Assembly (NCBI GenBank): GCA_002197995.1
Contig: NGZR01000002.1
Location: forward strand, 434,001-498,000
DNA from: Gaeumannomyces sp. JS-464
Taxonomy: Eukaryota > Ascomycota > Sordariomycetes > Magnaporthales > Magnaporthaceae
DNA length: 64,000 nt
Direction of reading: 5' to 3'
A program made the translations under genes and the position numbers. Below the pieces are notes generated by a model, which saw nothing but the letters and a program-made list of their open reading frames with translations, searched no databases and was not told the DNA's origin. This document shows, piece after piece, positions 11,301 to 22,679 of this stretch (position 1 is the first letter of the stretch; each line of letters opens with the position of its first letter).

Positions 11301-12314
11301 TCACGACGTGACCAAACTCCCCGTGATGGCGTTCCCGTTGGCGATGCCGTTGTTCCCGACCGCCCTGGTCGCGTTCTTGAGGAAGCAGTTGCCGCCGTTG
11401 CCGACGGTCGCCTGCATGCGGGCCTGGAAGACGACGAGGCGGCAGCGCAGGTCCCTCCGCGCGGCGGCGGAGCGCGCGTTCATGCTGGCGCACGAGTCGA
11501 GGCAGCCGTCGAGCGAGTAGGCCCAGTGCGCGACGATGACGGACAGGGCGCCCGCGGCCTCGCGCCCGGCGCCCTGCGAGTCGCGCCCGCACTCGAGCGA
11601 GAAGCGCGCGGCGGCGAAGACGCTGACGGTCGCCTTGTCCAGGCGCGGGCAGTCCAGCGCGAGCTTCTCGACTTCGCGCGGCGGCGCGGCGCGGTAGTTG
11701 TTGAGCGGGGCCTCGGGCGAGGGGCCCGTCGTGGGCGCCGAGCTGGTCCTTGAGCCGGTTGAGGTTGGCGGCGGTGGCTGGCCGCCTGATGTTGTTGAGG
11801 CAGGATCTGGTGGCCCTGTTGCTGGGGCAAGAGCGCTGCTGCCCGGACGCTGGGTTAGTGGCTATGTTTCGTGCGTTCGCAGGCATAAGCAGTATATGCT
11901 TATGGGGGCTGCCTCCTTTTTTTCCTTCCCCCCTTACCTCTGGCTTTTGTTGGCCAACATGGATCCCATGACGCCGCCGACTACGGCCCCGCTAATCAGC
12001 ATGCCGAGCAAGGCGGCAATGGCAGCGAATAGCCATGGATTCAGCCCCCATGGGACCGGCCTCTGCCGCCGCTCGTTCGGCGACCTCTCGTGTGCGTGGG
12101 ATTCTGGGTAGCTGCTCGGTGGTGGCGGTGGCGACATAGTACCGCCCTGGGTGGCAGCATATACGCTCATTTTGGTGGTGGGTGTGTGGGCGTAGTGGGA
12201 TATCGGACTCTGGTATCCGGTTGCGGGCATCTTTTCGTGTTCTGTCGACATTGGGTGCGCGACCTGGAGGCCATCGTCGGCCGCCAGCTGCGGCGCAGTG
12301 CCGGCGTTGCTCAT
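11301..12314 (-). CDS. single-pass membrane protein with extracellular Cys-rich domain
   Basis: Exon 1 is 11938-12314 and exon 2 is 11301-11838; the intron starts GTAAGG and ends GGGCAG with CTAAC 13 bases before it. The protein has 304 residues. Residues 1-90 are polar and Pro-rich (cytosolic), residues 94-120 form a Gly-rich membrane helix, then comes a Pro/Ser/Thr-rich stalk and a C-terminal domain of about 130 residues with a regular Cys pattern: ALDCPRLD, SLECGRD, DGCLDSCASMN, RCRLVVF and GGNCFLKN. This order (helix, stalk, Cys domain ending in GNCFLK) is a common architecture of unassigned Sordariomycete proteins. The end resembles the last strand of PAN/apple-type domains, but I would not assign it. 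The acceptor was chosen because only it keeps phase. Confidence 0.75.
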
Positions 12315-13329
12315 GGAGGGCGGACGGCTCTGTGAAAACGCCGAACCGCAGGTTCAAGGACAGCTCTTGCCTAATCGTCTTCCTTGCCGCAGAGAGACTC
12401 ACTCTGCCGTATGTGGCGCCGAGCACGAAGATGCGTTGTGCTGGAAGAAGGGAAGCACAGTGGCTAGGACAGGCGATCATCTCTTGACGACTGCGCCTGG
12501 GAATCCTTTCGTCTTTAAGAAGAATGGAAGGATCAGGGGGAGCTACCCCACCGCGCAGTCCTTTCGGGATTGGGACGAGCCTGCAGATGCGGGCGGGCGA
12601 TGTCACCCAGTTTGGATGTCCACCGTAGCCGCTCATGGCTTGGAGAAGGATCTGTTGTGCAACCCAAGACTTTCTCACGTCACGGCTTGGCCTGGCAGAG
12701 GACCCGCGAGCCATCCTTTGGGGCCAACTGCGGCATGCAGAACTGAATGCGCGGACATTTGATCGAATGCAAGGATGCGATTCCAGCCGGACCACAGCCG
12801 TCGACTGGCCATCTGCCAGTGCCAGTGGTTGTTCCCTTCCTTTGCTGAGAGATCACACGCCTAAAAAGGGAGGAAGAAGATCAAGTGGAAGGCTGTGCTC
12901 ACAGGGGATCTCGGCGTCAGATTTTGGAGGCTCTCGACCCACCACAGGCCAAATTAGGGTGACGGGAACGCAGCTTACTGGCTGGGGCTACAATCAGCGC
13001 CTTGGGCGTGGGGCTAGGCTCAAATTGTGCTGATCGGATCTCGGCGCTACGCCTTTTTCCTGCTTCGACATTGATTGGAACGCGAACGAGACGCGGTCCG
13101 ATAATCTGTTGTTCGAAGTTTGCTTTTGACGGTATAATGCATTCTTTATCATTACTTGCACGCACCTTGACATCAAACGAGTTCTTCGCCGCCGAGCCGC
13201 CGCGGCGCCGCAGCGAGGGGCCATCTTGTGCTGGTGATCCCCATCGTCGATGTCCGGAGCGGCATGGACTCGGCGATGTGGTAGCAACCTTGGCGGGTCA
13301 GCAAAAACCGGGCCCGGTGGACAGAACCA
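12315..13329. other. intergenic region
   Basis: Upstream flank of the minus-strand membrane protein. No coding sequence recognised. Confidence 0.5.
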
Positions 13330-13700
13330 AATCGAGCTTGAACAAATACAGGTAAAGATCTCCTTTTGCTCAAGCTTGATATAAGTGCAGCTGCCGGCGC
13401 CCGACTTGGCGAAGCCGACACGCGTGCGGAAATGCGCCACAAAATCCTCGAGGCAGTCACAGGTTCTAGGTATACAGTAGCAGGCTCACCACTGTGACCG
13501 CCGCCGACAAGTCTGTCATCGTCGTTATAATCCGGACCTACCCTGGTTGTGCAGCGCGTCGGCACACCTTGACAGAGGGCGCGGGGCGTCCCGCAGGCCC
13601 TGTCCGAGCTGCCGTGCAACTTCTGCCACTTCCCAAGTGGCATCCGGATGAACGTCTGGCACCCAGTGCTCCGTGCAGCACAGGCAGGCTCAGGAGGCGA
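13330..13700 (-). pseudogene. possible small Cys-rich gene, incomplete
   Basis: On the minus strand two adjacent open stretches read as Cys-rich protein. The first holds CQTFIRMPLGKW, DRACGT, ALCQG and TRCTT. After a possible intron (donor GTAGGT, acceptor CCTAG) or a lost base, the second holds TCDCLEDFVAHF and GSCTYIKLEQ. The stretches are not in one frame, there is no in-frame ATG before the first except an internal one (MPLGKW), and the 3' end is unclear. It may be a decayed or mis-sequenced small secreted-protein gene, or chance. Confidence 0.3.
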
Positions 13701-14159
13701 TCGAGGCGTTTATAGGCGCTAGGATTCGCAATTAGGCGAGGAGCAGGGCTGCGACACAGTACTGGAGGAGTGATTTATCACGAGCATGGCACAGGGCTGG
13801 GTATCCAAAAGCGCGATGCGCGTATGTTTGGAGTATGTAAAACAAGTTACCAGAGTAGCTTGTTGATGGGCTATATACAAGAGTCTCTGATCCCAGACAC
13901 AAACGTGCGAGATCTAACATATGCAACGCCCCGATGCTATGCAAAAGACCACCTCCGCAAAAACGTGGCACAAAAAAAGTAAGCAAATAAAAACATAAAA
14001 CACAGTATATAACAGCAAGAAGAGAAAATCCAAAACAAACACCAGGCTTCCTCAGCCATCAAAAAAGGGGGTATCGGAGAATCGAAGAAAAGACTTCGAG
14101 CCGAAGTCGAGCAAGCCTCTGGCCGCGGGAAGTGAAGACGCAGCTGCAGTCTAGACCAC
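13701..14159. other. intergenic region, 3' flank of GH16 gene
   Basis: A/T-richer than its surroundings (13970-14060). Holds the 3' flank of the GH16 gene on the minus strand. No gene seen. Confidence 0.5.
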
Positions 14160-15119
14160 CTAGGAGCTGTAGACGGCGATATACTTGACGTCCATGGCGC
14201 TCTGGGGGCCGCCGACCGTCTTGGCGTCGGGGGTGGCCTTGTTGCCGGCCTTTGCGTTGGGGAACTCGCCGCCGACGGCGACGTTGAGCAGGATCATCTT
14301 GGGGGTGCTGGTCAGGGGCGCCCAGGCCTTCGCGTCGCCGATCTGCTGGCCCGTCAGGGTGAAGGTGGGCTTGCCGTCGACGGACCACACGAGCTTCTCG
14401 CCCTTGAAGTCGCCGCCCTTGTTGGTGCGGTCGACGTCGACGGCCAGCTTGACCCAGCGGCCGCGCGGGAAGGCCGCGTCGCCGCCCTTGCCGTTCTTCT
14501 CGTTGCAGGGCCCGCCGTTGACGACGCCGCAGTGGGCCGTGTGGAAGACCTTGGGCGAGCCGTTGGAGACCTCGAGCACGTCGATCTCGCCGATGGCCGG
14601 CCACGACGTCACATTGTCGCGGAAGGCCGACCCCATGGACCAGAAGGCCGGCCAGATACCCATCTGCGTGGCCGGGTCCGAGCTAGGCAGCTTGATCTCG
14701 GCCTCGATCCTGAGCTTCTTGCCGGGCGCGCACGTGAAGTCCTGCGACTTTGTGGTCTCGATGCGGGCCGAGGTCCAGGTCTCGCCCTTCTTGATGGGCG
14801 TGATGCGCAGCGCCCCGTCGACGAAGGCGATGTTCTCCTTGGCGTCGGTGTAGGTCTGGATCTCGCCCGTGCCCCAGTTGGTTGCGCCGCCGGGGTACCC
14901 CTTGCCGAGGTCGTACGTCCACTTGGCCCTGTCGGGCTGGCCGCCCGCCTTGGCGGTCGAGAAGTCGTCCTGGAAGAGGACCTTGGTGAAGCCCGCGGGA
15001 GCCTTGATGGCCCGGGAGGCGAGGCGGTTGGTCTGGGTGGCGGCGTCCTGGGGAACCGGGGTGCACAGGCCGGCACCGATGGTGAGGGAGGAGACGAGGA
15101 AAGTCTTGAAGGCAGACAT
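14160..15119 (-). CDS. secreted GH16 endo-beta-glucanase
   Basis: A single intact exon encodes 319 residues. Residues 1-19 are a signal peptide (cut near GLCTP). The catalytic motif of family GH16, GEIDVLE, is present with Glu178 as expected nucleophile, Asp180 and Glu183 as acid/base. Nearby family motifs are GIWPAFW and the Trp-rich core WGTGEIQTYT. GH16 enzymes of this size hydrolyse beta-1,3 or mixed beta-1,3/1,4-glucans by a retaining mechanism. No carbohydrate-binding module or GPI signal is present, so the product should be free in the medium or wall. Wall remodelling or glucan feeding are both possible. This gene needs no frame correction. Confidence 0.93.
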   Translation of the reverse strand: MSAFKTFLVSSLTIGAGLCTPVPQDAATQTNRLASRAIKAPAGFTKVLFQDDFSTAKAGGQPDRAKWTYDLGKGYPGGATNWGTGEIQTYTDAKENIAFVDGALRITPIKKGETWTSARIETTKSQDFTCAPGKKLRIEAEIKLPSSDPATQMGIWPAFWSMGSAFRDNVTSWPAIGEIDVLEVSNGSPKVFHTAHCGVVNGGPCNEKNGKGGDAAFPRGRWVKLAVDVDRTNKGGDFKGEKLVWSVDGKPTFTLTGQQIGDAKAWAPLTSTPKMILLNVAVGGEFPNAKAGNKATPDAKTVGGPQSAMDVKYIAVYSS

Positions 15120-17310
15120 TTTGACGGTGATATATATGGAAAATTCTCAAGGGATACGAGGCGAGAGCGAGGGGATGAGGTGGTCCGAAGATAAAAGAAG
15201 ACAGAAGAAAGTAGACAGAAGGAAATAGACAGAATGAAATAGACAGAAGGAAAGAAGACTGAAGGAAAGTAGACTAAAGGACGATATCCCGATGGATGAG
15301 GATAGAGGAGGACGTGTTGAATCTGCAAGTCAGACCATCCTGACTCTTAAGTAAATTGCAGGAGAATGCAACGCCAAGAATGACACTGCAGCATCGCGTC
15401 CCTCGTGTGCCCCTGACATCGGGTTCCGCCCTGTCGGCCACTCTACCCGCGGTGCCCCTGATGAGGGGTGCTCAGGGCGGCACTGCGACGTCGTTGAACG
15501 TGCGTGCGCAACAAGACCTTGAGCGGCCGACAGGGGTGCAAGGCTATCAATAGGGCGTCGACATCGAGCGGCAGAACAAAAAAAACGGCCAAGAAGAAAC
15601 GTTTCAAACAAAATGCTTCCCTTCCTGGACTGGCTTGTTGCTTGAATGCTTGATCGCTTGATCGCTTGATCGCTTAAACGTGGCTTTCGGCCATCCGAAC
15701 TCTTGTCTACCCCTTTTTTTGGACAAGCAGTCTTGATCCGCCCTGCCCGGACCCCCGTTTAATCCAGTTAAACGCGTGCAAGCGCGGCTCCAGAAGTCTG
15801 CTCGCCCGGGGTCTGGCGCTGCCGAGCCGGAGCGAGGGACGTCGTTCCTGACTCGACCGCCAGGCGCACAGGGCGTCTATATTGGGAAACATCATGCGCT
15901 GAGACTTGCCTAACCGGGGTGTCTGCTCTGGCTACCCCACATATCAAGGGTCCTCTCCACTCGCCTTGTGACGGTCTTGGACTTGGAGGAGGTTTTGTTC
16001 CTCCCGTCTCGTTTCTCTTGTGCAGCCGCATGGTGTTTCTGCACAGGGCAGCTGGACTTGGGGACCATCACATCTCTCCTCATTGGAGCTTGAAACTTTC
16101 CTTTCCCGGCATTTGTTCAAGCCGCATGCGCGTGGGGAACCACTATCAAGGGCCAAGAGGGCCATGGGCCCCCATTTCGGGCTGTTTTGTGCTTCTTTCT
16201 ATTCGCGGCGACAAGCCTAGCCGTGGCAGAGCTTCGACAACCCAAGCCTTTTTTTACGCCGATATGCTCTCTTCTTGCTTTGCCACAGGGCATGGCAACG
16301 CACTTCTCCACCGCTGGGGAGAGGATCTGGAAGCGAGGCCAGGTTTCAACTTCCAGCCCCATGAGGTCCTCGCGGCCCGAAAAGTCACAGCGCGAGCCTC
16401 GATCATTCTCGCCACTCAGGTACCAATACGCCCGTAACATTCCCCCGGGCCCAGGGTTGCTGGACCGAAGCCGATCGATCGGCCGAATCCAGGAACGGGC
16501 AGCAGCCCAGGATTCAGGTACACTGATAAGAATCGCTGTTATGCTGCGGGTGTCTCCCTCTTGGCTGTTGATGCTCCCATTGATGCTCTTCTTTTGGGTG
16601 CAATCTCCGGTCCGCGTGATGCACCCTTTTACCTGTCGATATTTTGAGCCCACGCCCACGGTTTCGGGACAGGTCACCCCATGGACATTCGAGGCGCTTC
16701 AATCAATTCGACGCGGAAGCCTTGCTAGAGGAAAATAACGCAAGCCTTTAAAGTTTTGGGAAGCAGGGGACCAGCTGCAGGCATGCAGCTGAGATCGAGG
16801 AGTCGCATCTCTGCTCGGCTTTTGATTGACTGCAGCGCTAACGTCTACATGGAAACATCAAGGGTGACAGGGGGGGCCCCGGGCATTGATTCAGGGCTGG
16901 CCCAGCCCGGCCTGTTGGCTCACCCAGACGGGGAGGGAAAAAAAAAAGAAAAAATGGCCGCAAAAGCGCGTGGAGACGAACGTCAACCAGCACGCGTTGC
17001 GGACCCGTTGGGGCGATTAGCTGTAACAACTCCCCACTATGTGGTTGCTAGCTCGGCTTCGTTTTACAATCCCCGTCCTCCTTCCCATCGCAGCCGAATG
17101 CCCTTTCGTGGCCGGCTTCGGCGGCGGCAGCGGTGGCAGCAAAGGTTGCGTGGCGCCCGCGACAGCGGCCCCACCCTATGGCCCCGAGACATTATGTGGA
17201 GAAATTTGGCTTTATGAAGGAGTTACCCTCAGTGCTACGTCGTGGGCCCGTAAGCTCCATCGTTGTGGCAGCGGGAGAGGCAGATTCCTGTTCACCCAAA
17301 TAATGTTTTG
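15120..17310. other. intergenic region with simple repeats
   Basis: Bases 15180-15290 are an imperfect purine-rich repeat (variants of TAGACAGAAGGAAA), which is C/T rich on the GH16 coding strand and fits its leader. At 15648-15675 TGATCGCT occurs three times in tandem. Apart from these I see no coding sequence. Confidence 0.5.
15180..15290. repeat. imperfect purine-rich tandem repeat in GH16 leader
   Basis: Units of about 15 bases based on TAGACAGAAGGAAA recur at least five times with substitutions. The minus strand is therefore a CT-rich tract just upstream of the GH16 ATG. Confidence 0.6.
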
Positions 17311-17995
17311 TTAAACCAGCTTTCCAGGGAAAGAGGAGAGAAAGAGGAAGGGGAGAGGCGGAAACATGCCACATGGGATAAAGAAGCTCATCCATCCCAC
17401 TACGACGCAGTCGGACCGGCAGAACCTCCAGTGGTTGAAGCACTCGTCCAGTCTCGGCTTCTCCCATGTCTTGACAGGCCCGACCGTGACGGTTCTGGTG
17501 GCTGTGGTTGCTGGGCCTAGTCCTGGTGACGACCCTGGTGAGGGAGCCGCCGATCTGAACCACCGTCACCTCAAAGACGTACGGAGCGGTAGTAAAGGGC
17601 TTCGAGCTCCCGCGGCTTATTGTGGCGATGCCGCCGGTCGGTTGAGGCGAAGTGAGCGACGCCGTCGTCGCCATCATAGGAGGTCGTGCCTCCCAAGGTC
17701 GCCCTTGGAAGACGCTGTAGTTGCTAGCTGTCCTTGTTGTCGATACTGCCGTGGCGAAAGTTTGTGCCCGTCCCTCTCCACGGGAGACACCGATGATATT
17801 TCCGGTGGGGCTTGCTGCTGTCGGGCCTGTTAGACCATCTCCCAGTTGGGTCCTGGATTCGGCTTGGTCATTTCCGTAGGTGGTGGAGGTAGTGTTAGGG
17901 GCACCGCGTGCAGCAAGGGACCTGGAGGTTGGTGATGGGTCTAGGAGGCCGGCCGTCACCCCAGCGACAGTAGTGAGAATCAGGAATGGCTTCAT
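17311..17995 (-). CDS. Thr/Ser-rich secreted protein with C-terminal Cys module, frameshifted
   Basis: Starts at ATG 17993-17995 (a GTG just upstream is not used) with signal peptide MKPFLILTTVAGVTAG. About 140 residues rich in Thr, Ser, Pro and Gly follow. The original frame then loses its character. Skipping one base near 17515-17535 gives GPATTATRTVTVGPVKTW, then DECFNHWRFCRSDC and a hydrophobic WMSFFIPCGMF with a TAA at 17311, for 227 residues. The four closely spaced Cys and conserved-looking aromatics suggest the corrected frame is the true one. I do not recognise the family. It lies head to tail with the fucosidase gene on the same strand. Confidence 0.6.
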
Positions 17996-18493
17996 CACTG
18001 ACAGCTGCGCGTCTTAGCAAACGTTGCTCCCGCACAACGGGCTCGGGCAATGAGCATGGGGATGTTGTGCATTGGGATGATACGTATCTCCGATCACCGT
18101 GCCATTCTTCAAGGTGTTGAAGGTTTTGTCGGGGTGACCTTCTTGGACAAGCATCTCCGTAACCTAGAAAGTGTCTCTGGACATGGAAAAATACTACGCG
18201 CTGCAAAGACAAAAAAGGAGGGAAAAAAAGAGACAAAAACAGTCGGTCACTGCACAGTTGTTCGACGGATGTATCCAGAGTCCGCACTAAGCGGCGGCGG
18301 AAAGAAGGGCAGGGAAGAAGGGAAAAGGCATCCGGGAAAGTAAATGATTAAGGGAGGGATGAGGAGGGGGGGGGGGGGGGGGGGGAAAGGTCAAAACAAT
18401 GCACAAAAGTCCAAAGAAAATAGGTACCGTGTGTTCCTTTTCATGCTGTTTGGCTACCAAATGCGTTTATCTCTGCATTGAGCTCGCTACAAA
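17996..18493. other. intergenic region containing a 20-base G tract
   Basis: 3' flank of the fucosidase gene and promoter of the minus-strand secreted protein. G runs from 18366 to 18385. No gene. Confidence 0.6.
18366..18385. repeat. poly-G tract, 20 bases
   Basis: An uninterrupted G run directly after GAGGA. Such a length is rare in fungal genomes and is prone to length error. Confidence 0.9.
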
Positions 18494-20885
18494 TCAAGCT
18501 AGATACTCGATCTTGAAAACCCAGCAAAGGTCCTCCTTGGCAAGCAGGTCCTCCGATACTTTGATGCTCAGCGACTTTTTACTCTCCTGGCCTTCCACCC
18601 TGAAGTCGAGCTTCTCGACGCCCTCGACGCCGAGCAGGCTGACGCCGTCCCCGGGAAGCACTGGCACCGCAGCCGGGATCCGCACGAACCCGTCCGGGCC
18701 CGGCCGTGGCCTCTCGAGGAAGAAGACGTAAAAGGCGTCCTTCCCATGCGTGAACCGCACGTCGGGTGCGCCCTCCTCCACAATCTGGCTCTGCACGAAC
18801 CAGTACGTCGTGTTGTACACGGCCTCGCCGTGGCTCTTGATCCACCTCCCCGCCTCGCGCAGGTTCTCGGCGGCGCGCGGCACGATGGTGCCGTCGGCGC
18901 GGGGCCCGATGTTGAGCAGGAAGTTGCCGTTCTTGCCAACGATGTCGGCGAGGGTGCGCACGATGGCCGTGGCGTTCATGTACTCGTCGTCGCGGGTGGC
19001 GCGGTTGTAGCCGTAGCTGAACGGGTCCATGCCCCTGTTGCTCTCCCACTTGCGGCGCTGGGCCGACGAGAAGGTCTGATACTCGGGCGTATCAAAGTCG
19101 GCGGCGCGCGCGAGCCCGCACCGGCTGTTGATGGCGACCTGCCGGTTGGCCGCCCGCGCCGCGTTCCACCAGCGCGCCGCGAAGCCCGCCGTCCCGTTGG
19201 CCGCGCCGCAGTCGCACCACATGATGTCGACGCCGTAGCCGTGAGCGAGTATGTCCATCTGCGGCACCATGACGTCGGCCACGAAGTCCGAGACGGGCAC
19301 GTGGCCCGTGTACGGCTCCAGGGCGCCCGTGTACGGGTTTCCGCGCCAGGCCGCCGGGCCACGAAACGGTCGAGGGACGAGCGTTTTGTTGAACTGGTCG
19401 AAACCGTAGCGCGCAAAATCGGGGTTGAACCATTCAGGGGAGCGAAAAGTAGGCGCCGCGCTTCATGTCCGGGTGGTGCTCGGCCGCGGCGCTGAAGAGC
19501 TCGCCCAGCAGGTCCCGCCGGGGCCCGTGGTGGATCGAGGACCGGTTGCTGGTCTCGCCGGCGTCGAAGATGGCGAAGCCGTCGTGATGCTTGCTCGTGA
19601 GCACAAAGTACTTTGCACCCGCGTCGGCCACGAGGTCCACGATGGCCTTGGGGTCGAAGTTCTCGGCCGTGAACTTGGGGAAAGTGTCGTCGTAGGCCCA
19701 GTCCTCGCCAAACGTGTCGCGCCGGTAGCCGTAAAAGTTGGACCGGTCGCCCTGCGGGTGGTTCGTCGAGTACCACCAGAACCACTCGGCGTACGACTCG
19801 TAGGGCGACGAGTTGCCCCAGCCGGTGACAGCGTAGGGGCCCCAGTGCAGGAAGATGCCGTATTTAGACTCGTCGAACCACTCTGGTGCCTCGTGCTTTT
19901 CCAAGCTGGACAAGTCGGCCGTCCACTCGATCAACCCTACCTCAATGTCGCTGAAAGTGCTCGAGAGCGTCGTGTTTTGGCCGTTGTTGACGAGCACTTT
20001 TACGTCTGTTTTTGCCGTCCCGGCGGTGCTCGACAGCATGTCAATTCCCACAGTCGCCATGATTTGATCGCCGGGGCAGAGTCGCTTGATGGCACCAGGG
20101 CGGGTGGTCGTGAAACCGTCGCCCTCTAGCGTGATGGACAAACCCTTCCCGGCAATGCACTCGGACCCGGCGTTGTTGATCGTAACTTCGACAATTTGCG
20201 TGCCATTCCCGAACCATTTCTGTGTAGGCCGCACACTTTGCACACTCGGGGCGGAGCCCTTATAGACCGAGACTGCGAACACGTGCAGTCTGCTCTCGCT
20301 GGTGTTGGTCGTCGAGGGCAGCGTGATGGACGTGAGGCGCTTCCCCGGGCTGAGGGACGCCGTGCGCTCAAAGATGTGAGACGTGTTATAGTTGACACCG
20401 CTGGAAGTGAACCGGCTGGGGAACACAATCTCGCCCCGATTTATCGTCAGGAGGTTGAACCACGCAAGCGTCCGCAGCTCGTACAGCGACGTGCTACCGT
20501 CCGAGTACCCGAAGGTGACGTTCTTGGACACGCTGGCGAGCTCGAGGTCCCCAGCGACCAGAAAAGAGACGGAAAAGGAGGGCGAGTCCCCCGGTACGTC
20601 GATCTTCTGTCCTGCGCAGATGACATTGTCGTTGACCCCGGGACCGGTGTAGCCGGGGAACGAGTACTCGATCCCGGTCTGTTTTGAGACGTACGTCTTG
20701 CTGCTGAACCCTGGATCTGGATACGACTCGTTTAGCACGTCAAAGGCGGCCTCGCCAGGGGATTTACCGAACGCCTTGTTGTTAAAGACCCCGGCGAGGT
20801 CCAGCGGAGTGGATATATCCGAGGCGCCGGCAGTGCCGGAGGCACACAAGGTGACAGCCCCGAGTCCAATCCAGCCAGGGCGCAT
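18494..20885 (-). CDS. secreted GH29 alpha-L-fucosidase, frameshifted
   Basis: 796 residues after correction. A signal peptide (ending TAGAS) precedes an N-terminal beta-rich region of about 300 residues with many N-glycosylation sites, then the GH29 barrel: WFDESKYGIFLHWGPY, KYFVLTSKHHDGFAIF, EWFNPDF and DIMWCDCG, whose Asp in WCD is the nucleophile, and NFLLNIGPRADG. The frame breaks at 19435-19440: one extra base puts a stop right after YFSLP, while removing it gives YFSLPEWFNPDF, a hallmark of the family. GH29 enzymes release alpha-L-fucose from glycans such as xyloglucan or glycoproteins. The large N-terminal domain is an addition often seen in fungal members. The break is more likely a base-call error than decay, since both halves keep all motifs. 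Confidence 0.88.
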
Positions 20886-22679
20886 TTTGCAGCGATCAAT
20901 ATTAGTATCAGCCCGCAGTGCCGAGTTGGCACAACCGTGAAGATGTCGGAGTGAACTCTGGTCCCCGCTACCTTGGAGAAGAGCTGGGCGAGATGCCTTT
21001 TTTGAGGCTGTCAGGGGTCATGGTCGCCCGCCACCGGTCATCCATTCTTCCCTCAATCTCAATGTTGCGGTGACATCAGTGATGCGGGTCCCCTGGTCGC
21101 TGTCTTGCGCGGTGCGGGACCACGCAACGTTTCCTTGACAGGGCTCGGCCCCGGTGGCAGTCCGGAGCGGGGAAGCTGTTGCGAGGGGTTTCGGGCTCCG
21201 AATCTCGGCGACCATGCCGATCCGTCCCAAGGTTTCTGTTTTAACAGTACAAAATCCTCACTGGCCCGAGCAGCCGTGTCTCGTTCTCCCAGCCAACATC
21301 TTGACGGCCGGGATATTCAAAGCAACTGATGCCGAGGCTCAACCCTGTAGGAAAGTGTCGTCCGAGCAAGACCATTCTGCTGCCCGTTGCCAGGTTCCAG
21401 ACGAAAGATAAGGGCGGGCCTGCCAAGAAATCGTGCCGGTGGCTCCCGGACGTTCGGAATGCTAGAGATAGCCGGACAGTTTTGCCAGAGTGTCAACGAC
21501 ATGGTACAAGACGAATCCCGAGAGTTACGAATACGGGGGCAGAAGAAGCTAGGAGCCACAAGAGAAGTGGAAATACCGCAAGGAGAGAAACAGCGAGTTG
21601 GGAGCAATGAATAAAATTGGGGTGGGGAAAGGTTGGATGTCTTGACGGCAGGCAGTCGGCCCAAACTGACGGCAAGGCATCGATCTGGGGTAACCGCAGA
21701 TCATCGACACTGATAGCAGGGGTTTTGGTGTGGGGGGCAAGCACATGGCAGACATTTCTGGTTCTGACTCGCATGAATCGAGGTGCGATCACGTCGCCTG
21801 AAGTTTAGAGACGAACTTCAAACCGCAGGCAGTGACCAGTCGCTCTCTAGGACAAGCCACGGTCAAATATGCGGCAGGCCAACAAGACATCTCGTCCGTG
21901 CTTGGCGGCGGGGCGCCGACGTCACGGCGTCGCGTCTTTCAGAGCGGCACGATGCGATAGTTCACGCCGCGGGGTGGGGTGGGCCAATCGGATGAAGGAT
22001 CGCGTCGACCGTCGTCAACAGGATCTTCGGGGTACGTCGAGGACGACGTGCGCATGTTGCCTCCTGGTGGCGTTTAGAGCAGCAACATCGGGAGGGGTTG
22101 TAAAGCCTAAATGGAGCAGCCGAGTCGGCCGAGTATTTTCCAAATATGACTCCAAGTCTCGATAGCAATCCTGGGAGCCGCAGACAAGTGGAGGTGGGTC
22201 GGGGCTCGCAATAGGCAGCTCGCAACAGGCAGCTTGCAAAGTGTCCACATCTTGTCAGCAAACGCGCACGCCTTGTCCCCGTACGGGTGGGTGCCGCCCC
22301 AGCCTGATAGGTGAGCCGACCAATGGTGGGCGAACGGGCCCGGAGCCTACTAGCCAGCCGAAGTTGACCTTAGAAGCCCGGAAATCTGGGCACGCTTGGA
22401 TCTGGCGGCTAAAAAACCGAGTGGATGGTTCGTCGTGGGTCATGCATAAACGCCTCGTTGGCGCCTACGGCCAGATCCTTCGGGCTGCCACATGATATTT
22501 GCCAGCATGTAGGATCGCGTGCGTCAGAGGAGCCGCAGGCTAGAGAAGGATAAAGGTTAGCCACTGCATGACACCTGAAATCATCAATCTCCTCCTTGTA
22601 TACCCACGCCCTCAGTTGCGCTCTGGTTTTCCAGCGGTCGAAATACCAGAATACCACACGCAGACATCACCTGGACAAA
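20886..22679. other. intergenic region
   Basis: Divergent promoter region between the fucosidase (minus) and the acetyltransferase (plus). Several short open frames overlap on both strands; none looks conserved. Confidence 0.55.

Noticed and set aside
14532..15194. Long plus-strand open frame over the GH16 gene
   Set aside because: It is the antisense shadow of the GH16 coding sequence; the minus frame has the catalytic motif and signal peptide.
15648..15675. TGATCGCT triple repeat as an operator
   Set aside because: Too short and isolated, no nearby start codon in the right position, and no second copy in the window.
14160..20885. GH16, secreted Cys protein and GH29 fucosidase as a functional gene cluster
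   Set aside because: They are on the same strand and all secreted, but spacing is large, the substrates differ and no regulator or transporter lies between.
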